Below, piece after piece: positions 7,404 to 11,611 of a stretch of DNA of 11,611 bases. The translations under genes and the position numbers were made by a program. The stretch comes from an uncultured Lachnospiraceae bacterium (GTDB lineage: Bacteria; Bacillota_A; Clostridia; Lachnospirales; Lachnospiraceae): the NCBI GenBank assembly GCA_902773195.1, contig CACYDL010000060.1, positions 1 to 11,611 on the forward strand, written 5' to 3'. The notes under the pieces are model-generated. The model saw nothing but the letters and a program-made list of their open reading frames with translations. It was not told the DNA's origin and ran no database searches. Each line of letters starts with the position of its first letter. Position 1 is the stretch's first letter.

Positions 7404-8429
7404 TCACGGCTTCCGGAAGAAGGCCGCCATCTCGTCCGTCCAGCCCTCGGCCGAGGTTCCCTCGCCCAGGCAGCATCCGTGTTCTCCTTGCGGATAGATC
7501 ACGCATTTGTGACGTACGCCGCAGCGCGCCAGCGCGTCCCTCATGCTCTCGGTGCTGAAGGGAGGAACGAGGGAGTCGTCGGCGCAGGTCCATAGGAAAG
7601 TCTCGGGATAGTCCGGCGTCACGCGGGTCTCGATCGAAAGGGGAGCCCGCAGCGATTCGTCGCCGCCCGTCAGGCACTGGAAGCTGGGCTCGTGCCGCGG
7701 TCCGAGGAAGGTGATGACCGGGTAGCAGAGGCAGACCTTGTCCGGCCTGGAGGAGACGCCCTGAAGCATCCCGGAGAACTCCGGCCTCGCGGCCTCGACC
7801 GCCTTCGTAAGCGCGCCGTCGAGCTCTTCCGCCAGTGCCGCCGAGGAGGCGCAGAGGTGGCCGCCCGCCGAGTATCCCAGGATCATCAGGTCGCCGGGAT
7901 CAATCTGAAACCGCTCCGCGTTGGCCCTCAGATATTTGACGGCCAGAAGCAGGTCGAGCTGAGGGGCGGGATAGCGGTTGGGACTCACCCTGTAGCGCAG
8001 GACGAAGGTCCTGCAGCCATATTTCTGCAGACGCATTGCCGTTCTCACGCCCTCTCCGCCGAAGGAGAGGTTCTCGTACCCGCCGCCCGGACAGATCAGG
8101 ACGGCGGGCCTTTTTCCCTTCAGATCATCCTTTAACCTCATGAGGAAGACCGAGGCGGCGTCGCCTGTCTCGACGGTGAGCACCGGACTCCAGAGGGGGA
8201 TCAGCTCCCAGTATCGCTCGCCCTCCAGGATCAGGTTGGCGTCTTCCACCATCTGGTCCGCGGGAAACGGCTGTCCCCACGGCAGGAGGAAGGCGGTTTT
8301 CACCTCCTCAAGGGGCCGGTCTCTGTACGGCTCCGGCACCAGCTGAAGAAAGCTTCTGTCGAAGAAAACCGAGATGAGCGGGGGACATTCCGCCATGATC
8401 TCATTGATGCTGTTTCTGTCTGTGAACAT
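7404..8429 (-). CDS. Alpha/beta-hydrolase esterase (acetyl xylan esterase-like)
   Basis: This is a 341-residue cytoplasmic hydrolase, second gene of the - strand unit after GH120. After an unusual N-terminal segment of about 80 residues it shows the esterase/lipase fold: oxyanion region ICPGGGYENLS (112-122), nucleophile Ser187 in GYSAGGHL, Asp285 in ADDSLVP and His317 in GEHGC, so the triad is complete. It probably removes acetyl or similar ester groups from imported xylo-oligosaccharides; this follows from the family and from the GH120 and GH43 neighbours, not from a specific signature. The start at 8429 is chosen because AAAAGGAG (8439-8446 on the + strand) precedes it by nine bases; the frame stays open for 72 further codons upstream, but that stretch has no family features or ribosome-binding site. 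There is no signal peptide or lipobox. A peptidase-type hydrolase of the same fold is the main alternative. Confidence 0.85.
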   Translation of the reverse strand: MFTDRNSINEIMAECPPLISVFFDRSFLQLVPEPYRDRPLEEVKTAFLLPWGQPFPADQMVEDANLILEGERYWELIPLWSPVLTVETGDAASVFLMRLKDDLKGKRPAVLICPGGGYENLSFGGEGVRTAMRLQKYGCRTFVLRYRVSPNRYPAPQLDLLLAVKYLRANAERFQIDPGDLMILGYSAGGHLCASSAALAEELDGALTKAVEAARPEFSGMLQGVSSRPDKVCLCYPVITFLGPRHEPSFQCLTGGDESLRAPLSIETRVTPDYPETFLWTCADDSLVPPFSTESMRDALARCGVRHKCVIYPQGEHGCCLGEGTSAEGWTDEMAAFFRKP

Positions 8430-8438
8430 ATGTCTGTT

Positions 8439-8446
8439 CTCCTTTT
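8439..8446 (-). promoter_or_regulatory. Ribosome-binding site fixing the esterase start
   Basis: The - strand reads AAAAGGAG nine bases before the ATG at 8429-8427. It decides for this start over longer in-frame versions reaching back to 8645, which would run into the end of the GH120 gene. Confidence 0.75.
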
Positions 8447-8488
8447 CTGCATGATCTGCCAGTATCTTATCCGTTTTTACTTTCAGAG

Positions 8489-8528
8489 GCTTTTCCGTAA
8501 GATCCGTCAGCGCTTTTCCGCAGGATCC
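8489..8528. repeat. Two 17-bp direct repeats in the esterase leader
   Basis: GCTTTTCCGTAAGATCC (8489-8505) and GCTTTTCCGCAGGATCC (8512-8528) agree at 15 of 17 positions with a 23-base period. They lie 60-99 bases upstream of the esterase start, in the 184-base gap after GH120. They may be regulator-binding sites or chance repetition. Confidence 0.5.
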
Positions 8529-8576
8529 ATCCCCGGCTCCGCCGGCGCCAAAAGAGGCGCTGCCCGAAAGATACCG

Positions 8577-8591
8577 ACGGCGCGCCGCCGT
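8577..8591 (-). terminator. Small hairpin after the GH120 gene
   Basis: ACGGCG (8577-8582) pairs with CGCCGT (8586-8591) around three bases, 22 bases past the GH120 stop on the - strand. Only TCTTT follows, so any termination would be partial and the esterase gene may be read through. Confidence 0.3.
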
Positions 8592-8613
8592 TCGCGTGCC
8601 GCGGGAAGGGCGG

Positions 8614-10611
8614 TCAGAAGAGCGGCCGGCGGGCGCTTTCCTCATCCGCGAAGGGTCCGGGAATCGTGCCGGCGCCCCTGTGGTTTCCGAAATAGTCCCG
8701 GTCGAGCGTAAGCGCGGTTCCGTCCGGGTTCTCGAATCGCTGCTCCGGCTCGAAGGCGCAGCCGAGGGTCTCGCTGGAGATGATGCCCGTCACGCAGTCC
8801 CCCAGATACGACCAGAGCTCCGTCCCGGCGAGCCGGGCGTCCCCCTCGGTCAGGCCGACGCTGACGCGGTGCTCCCCGTCGAGGAAGGGCTCCTTCTCGT
8901 GGACCGATACCGTCGCCCCGTTGAAATAGGCGTTGCCGCCGACCCATACCGGCAGGTGGGAGAAGTGATACTGCGCCAGCCCTCCCATGTCGGGGGCGGA
9001 CCCGGGCGTGAAGTGCGAGATCCACTCCTCGTAGGAGGGGAAGATATCGAAGGGCGCGGTGCCGCAGGTGAGATATTCCGCGTCCTGCGGGGTCCTGCTG
9101 CCGTCCGCCGGATACTGCTGTACGAAGATATTGTTGTAAATCCGGTCGTCCCCGTGGAGGATCGTCATGAAGCCCGCGACCTCCGTGCGGTGGCGGATGT
9201 GGTAGGGCGTGTAGCGCGGCTCCCTCTGCCCGTTGACGATGCTGTCGACGCCGGAGTTGATCAGGCTGAAGGATCCGAGGAACAGGTTGTGCACGCAGGC
9301 GATGCCTTCGCTGGGAATGGTGACGGACACCCTGGAGAGAAGGAGATTGTTGTCGATCAGCGTGGGACCGTGGCCCACCTCGACGAAAACGTCCGTGCTG
9401 AACATGGCGCCGGGAGCGGGCTCTTTTCCCTCCGGCCGCTGGTTGTCATAGAGCAGGTTGGAGGAAACCCGCGCCCCCTGGGCCTCCCAGTCCAGCCAGA
9501 CGCCCATGATGCAGTGATGGATCCGGTTTCTTCGGATGGTGACGTCGATGGCCGCGTGCAGCTTGATCCCCGCCGTCTCCGCTCCGCCCAGCTGCTGGGA
9601 GCAGCAGATGTCGTGGATGTGGCAGTCCTCGATGGTGGAGAATACCGCGCCCATCCGGCCCACGATGCCGGTCTGCTCGCAGTGGTGGATGTCGCAGCGG
9701 CGGACGATGTGGCCGCCGATGTTCTCCTTGGTCCAGCCGTGGTACTGGCCCCGGCAGACCGCGTCCCGCTCCATCTGGGTGGGGCTTTTTACCCGCCTGG
9801 TGGAGAAATACATGTCATTTTCCGGATCGCGGTATTTTCCGAGGGAGATCCCGCAGCACTTGCTGCTGCTGATCTCGCAGTCCTCGATGATCCAGCCCCG
9901 GCTCCAGTGGGGGCCGATCATTCCGTCCTGGAAGGCCGCGGGGGGCGCCCAGGTGGTGGCGGCCTTGGTGATCAGGAAGCCGCTGACCGTGATGTAGCCG
10001 ACGCCGGTCTTCGACGGGAAAAAGCAGTTGCGCCTGACGGCGATCTCGACATTTTCCGCGTTCGGATCAAGCCCCTTGAAATTGGCGTAGAGGACGGTCC
10101 GGTCCCTGTCCTGCTCCGTGTACCATTTGTAGACGGACTCTTCGGGAACCCAGGAATTCGGATCCGGCTCTCCCTTCTCACACTCCTCCAGCGTCACGGT
10201 CTCGTACATCATCCTGTCGTTGAGATAGACGGAGCCCGTGTGGCGGACGGCCGGCGCGAAATACCAGTCGCCGCACACCAGGGTGGTGTAGGGGTTGTAG
10301 GATCCGAAAATGCCGTTGTGCACGCGGAGCACCCAGACGTCTCCGCGGAAAGGCTCCCAGCCCTCCGCCTTCTCGGCCCCCGTGATGACGGCTCCGAGGG
10401 GAGACGTCGAGCGGTAGGTGATGCGCTTCTCCGGGGTGCCGGCGCAGACCGGGTCCACGTACTCCCGGTAGATCCCGGGAGCGACGAGAACCTCGTCGCC
10501 GGGCCGGGCGGCGGCCGCCGCGTCGCCGATGCGGCGGAAGGGCCTTTCCCTGCTGCCGTCCCCGTCCCGCGGCGCTTCGATATTGACATACAGAATTCTG
10601 TTTTCGGACAT
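8614..10611 (-). CDS. GH120 family beta-xylosidase (right-handed beta-helix)
   Basis: This protein of 665 residues resembles the GH120 beta-xylosidase XylC of Thermoanaerobacterium saccharolyticum, which releases xylose from the non-reducing end of xylo-oligosaccharides with retention. The middle region (about 230-500) has repeated short strands ending in Asn or Cys, such as IEDCEIS, VRRCDIHH, IEDCHIHD and IRRNRIHH, typical of a right-handed parallel beta-helix. The proposed nucleophile is Asp374 in GVWLDW and the acid/base Glu411 in FVEVGHGP. The two are 37 residues apart, against 23 in XylC as I recall its numbering (D382, E405), so about 14 residues are inserted around 388-408. The start at 10611 is set by AAAGGAG seven bases upstream; a longer in-frame start at 10677 lies inside a palindromic promoter element. 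There is no signal peptide, so it is cytoplasmic. It leads a - strand unit with the esterase gene. Confidence 0.9.
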   Translation of the reverse strand: MSENRILYVNIEAPRDGDGSRERPFRRIGDAAAAARPGDEVLVAPGIYREYVDPVCAGTPEKRITYRSTSPLGAVITGAEKAEGWEPFRGDVWVLRVHNGIFGSYNPYTTLVCGDWYFAPAVRHTGSVYLNDRMMYETVTLEECEKGEPDPNSWVPEESVYKWYTEQDRDRTVLYANFKGLDPNAENVEIAVRRNCFFPSKTGVGYITVSGFLITKAATTWAPPAAFQDGMIGPHWSRGWIIEDCEISSSKCCGISLGKYRDPENDMYFSTRRVKSPTQMERDAVCRGQYHGWTKENIGGHIVRRCDIHHCEQTGIVGRMGAVFSTIEDCHIHDICCSQQLGGAETAGIKLHAAIDVTIRRNRIHHCIMGVWLDWEAQGARVSSNLLYDNQRPEGKEPAPGAMFSTDVFVEVGHGPTLIDNNLLLSRVSVTIPSEGIACVHNLFLGSFSLINSGVDSIVNGQREPRYTPYHIRHRTEVAGFMTILHGDDRIYNNIFVQQYPADGSRTPQDAEYLTCGTAPFDIFPSYEEWISHFTPGSAPDMGGLAQYHFSHLPVWVGGNAYFNGATVSVHEKEPFLDGEHRVSVGLTEGDARLAGTELWSYLGDCVTGIISSETLGCAFEPEQRFENPDGTALTLDRDYFGNHRGAGTIPGPFADEESARRPLF

Positions 10612-10618
10612 TTTTCCG

Positions 10619-10625
10619 CTCCTTT
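10619..10625 (-). promoter_or_regulatory. Ribosome-binding site of the GH120 gene
   Basis: The - strand AAAGGAG ends seven bases before the ATG at 10611-10609. It selects this start over upstream in-frame ATG codons that fall within the promoter. Confidence 0.8.
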
Positions 10626-10660
10626 GAATGTTCATTTGTGCCTGTCGATTATTGCTCATG

Positions 10661-10677
10661 ATGTATTCGTAATACAT
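10661..10677. promoter_or_regulatory. 17-bp palindrome, probable operator of the GH120 promoter
   Basis: ATGTATT-CGT-AATACAT is a perfect 7-bp inverted repeat about a three-base centre. It lies 36 bases before the GH120 ribosome-binding site and overlaps the proposed -10 region, the normal place for a repressor site. The form would suit a GntR-type or similar dimeric regulator, but the regulator is not in the window. Confidence 0.6.
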
Positions 10678-10694
10678 ACGGGAACCGTTGTCAA
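10666..10694 (-). promoter_or_regulatory. Candidate sigma-A promoter for the GH120-esterase unit
   Basis: On the - strand a perfect -35 box TTGACA (10694-10689) is followed after 17 bases by TACGAA (10671-10666), a poor -10. The weak -10 lies within the palindrome, which fits a regulated promoter. The leader would be about 50 bases. Confidence 0.5.
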
Positions 10695-10709
10695 TCGGAA
10701 AATAAAAAA

Positions 10710-10937
10710 TTGCTACCTTCTAAAAGAAAGGAAGGGGGACTGAAAACGATTTCGGATGCAATTATTTCGGGAAGAACCGAAGGGCGTTCCGGGATAATCG
10801 GAAATAATTCACAAAAAGCAGGGAGTATTATTGAGAATATTGACGGAATGATGAATCTGAATAATTCAAATAAGCAACATTTGCAAAGGATTCAGCAAGT
10901 TTTCAAAAGCAACAGACCGGCGGAGATGATAACATGA
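10710..10937 (+). other. AT-richer segment with an open frame of doubtful coding value
   Basis: Within the 427-base divergent gap, this stretch is clearly AT-richer than the rest of the window. It holds a frame of about 75 codons ending at TGA 10935-10937, rich in Asn, Ile, Ser and Gln (for example NNSQKAGSIIENIDGMM). The only initiator-like codon is TTG at 10710; the purine-rich AAGGAAGGGGG at 10728-10738 lies inside the frame and precedes no ordinary start codon. I do not recognise the peptide. It could be the remnant of a gene, a leader region, or plain regulatory DNA. A 9-bp inverted repeat (AATTATTTC 10760-10768 with GAAATAATT 10801-10809) also lies here. Confidence 0.3.
10741..10753. 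promoter_or_regulatory. cre-like site (possible catabolite control by CcpA)
   Basis: TGAAAACGATTTC fits every fixed position of the Bacillus subtilis cre consensus TGNAANCGNWNNC, with a near-palindromic CG centre. It lies about 50 bases upstream of the proposed GH120 -35 box and about 290 bases upstream of the binding-protein start. CcpA-type repression of either direction is plausible for a xylan-use locus but not shown. Confidence 0.4.
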
Positions 10938-10953
10938 GGTCATCAGATACGCG

Positions 10954-10981
10954 TGGAAACACATCGGCTTAACGGTAAATT
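10954..10981 (+). promoter_or_regulatory. Weak candidate promoter for the solute-binding protein gene
   Basis: TGGAAA (10954-10959) and TAAATT (10976-10981), 16 bases apart, each match the sigma-A boxes at four of six positions. The leader that would follow contains a small perfect hairpin, GAGCA 10997-11001 with TGCTC 11006-11010. No better promoter was seen nearby. Confidence 0.25.
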
Positions 10982-11038
10982 TATCCAAATTCTTTTGAGC
11001 ATTCTTGCTCGCACCAATCCATAAGAGGAGGGAAACTT

Positions 11039-11611
11039 ATGAAGAGATTGATAGCAGCATCCTTGGCTCTGGTTATGGCGGTATCGCCGGCGCTCCCCGT
11101 TTTCGCGGAGGACAGCCAGCCCGAACCGATCACCCTGACCGTATTCCGCGGCGATCCCGGCGACCAGCCTGCGGAGGACAATAAGATCTATCAGAAGATC
11201 AAGGACGAATTCGGCGTATCCTTCGAATTCGAATTCCTGGCGGGCGATCTGGACGAGAAGCTCGGCATGATGATCGCCGGCGAGGACTATCCGGATCTGT
11301 TTGACGGCGGCAACAGCGCGGACCTCCTGATCCAGAACGGCGCGCTGATCAACCTTCTCGACTACGTCAGCCCCGAGAAGACACCGAGGCTCTGGGCCCA
11401 CATCGAGCCGCAGAAGGCGCGGCTGATCACCAAGGATGAAGACGGAAACGACGTCCTCTACATCATCCCGAACTACGGCCTTGCCGACGGCGAGCAGATC
11501 GTCAACCAGGTCAACGGACCCGCCTTCTTCATCCAGAAGCAGGTTCTCGAGTGGGCGGGCTATCCCCAGATCCACACCCTGAACGAGTATTTCGATCTTC
11601 TCGACAGCTTC
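11039..11611 (+). CDS. Extracellular solute-binding protein of an oligosaccharide ABC transporter (5' part)
   Basis: This gene runs off the window after 191 codons. It begins with a clear Sec signal peptide: MKRLIAAS, a hydrophobic core, then PALPVFA-ED, fitting signal peptidase I cleavage after VFA. The mature part has features of the LplA/family-1 solute-binding proteins that serve complex-sugar importers: an ITLTVFRGDPGD first strand, a KIKDEFGVSFEF strand, LDEKLGMMIAGEDYPDLF and VLEWAGYPQIHTLNEYFDLL. It would capture oligosaccharides outside the cell and pass them to LplB/YtcP-type permeases expected downstream. AGGAGG at 11026-11031 lies seven bases before the ATG. There is no lipobox cysteine, which is unusual if the organism has a single membrane, where such receptors are normally lipoproteins. 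It diverges from the GH120 gene, so the two may share control. The ligand, possibly arabinoxylan oligosaccharides, is inferred from the neighbours only. Confidence 0.85.
   Translation, partial: MKRLIAASLALVMAVSPALPVFAEDSQPEPITLTVFRGDPGDQPAEDNKIYQKIKDEFGVSFEFEFLAGDLDEKLGMMIAGEDYPDLFDGGNSADLLIQNGALINLLDYVSPEKTPRLWAHIEPQKARLITKDEDGNDVLYIIPNYGLADGEQIVNQVNGPAFFIQKQVLEWAGYPQIHTLNEYFDLLDSF

Noticed and set aside
8430..8645. 72-codon upstream extension of the small esterase
   Set aside because: It overlaps the end of GH120, lacks family similarity and a ribosome-binding site, and a strong AAAAGGAG fixes the start at 8429.
10612..10677. 22-codon longer start for GH120
   Set aside because: It would begin inside the palindromic promoter element and has no ribosome-binding site, whereas AAAGGAG precedes 10611 at ideal spacing.
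8596..10743. Very long open frame (715 codons) on the + strand opposite GH120
   Set aside because: It is an antisense shadow: composition is dominated by Val, Asp, Arg and Gly, no family motif is seen, and the opposite frame encodes a clear GH120 enzyme with its own ribosome-binding site. GC-rich DNA has few stops in this frame.
10943..11575. 210-codon open frame on the - strand over the solute-binding protein gene
   Set aside because: It is the antisense of a gene with a clear signal peptide, ribosome-binding site and family features.

Overview
The window reads as a piece of a GC-rich Clostridia-type genome (Lachnospiraceae or a relative from a plant-fibre-rich gut or rumen). This is inferred from strong AGGAGG-like ribosome-binding sites, short overlaps within the operon, and enzymes of the kinds found in xylan-degrading Firmicutes. 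No RNA gene, insertion sequence or CRISPR array was seen.

Left part (1-4401, + strand): a furanose-type sugar ABC importer in the order binding protein (3' part only), double ATPase, permease, permease. This is the gene order of Escherichia coli ytfQ-ytfR-ytfT-yjfF, and both permeases resemble YtfT and YjfF in detail. A terminator- or attenuator-like hairpin lies between the binding-protein gene and the ATPase gene. A perfect 13-bp hairpin closes the cluster.

Middle (4442-7222, + strand): one 926-codon gene encodes a type-B carboxylesterase joined directly to a GH43 glycosidase with a C-terminal CBM6-like domain. Behind it is a 165-bp segment (7221-7385) bounded by 16-bp near-perfect inverted repeats and carrying three short degenerate repeats.

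Right part (7404-10611, - strand): a GH120 beta-xylosidase followed by a small alpha/beta-hydrolase esterase, converging on the fusion gene. The GH120 promoter region holds a 17-bp palindrome (10661-10677). Upstream of it lies a cre-like site (10741-10753) at the edge of an AT-richer patch. Diverging to the right is the 5' part of a secreted extracellular solute-binding protein gene (11039 to the window end), probably the start of a second, oligosaccharide-type ABC importer.

Together the genes suggest intracellular use of acylated arabinoxylan oligosaccharides. The right-hand importer would bring in oligosaccharides, two cytoplasmic esterases would remove acyl groups, GH43 would remove arabinofuranose or xylose and GH120 would remove xylose. 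The YtfQRT/YjfF-type importer would take up free furanose sugars. The enzyme families are well supported; the pathway and substrates are inference. The most unusual items are the esterase-GH43 fusion, the inverted-repeat element behind it, and the palindrome in the divergent control region.
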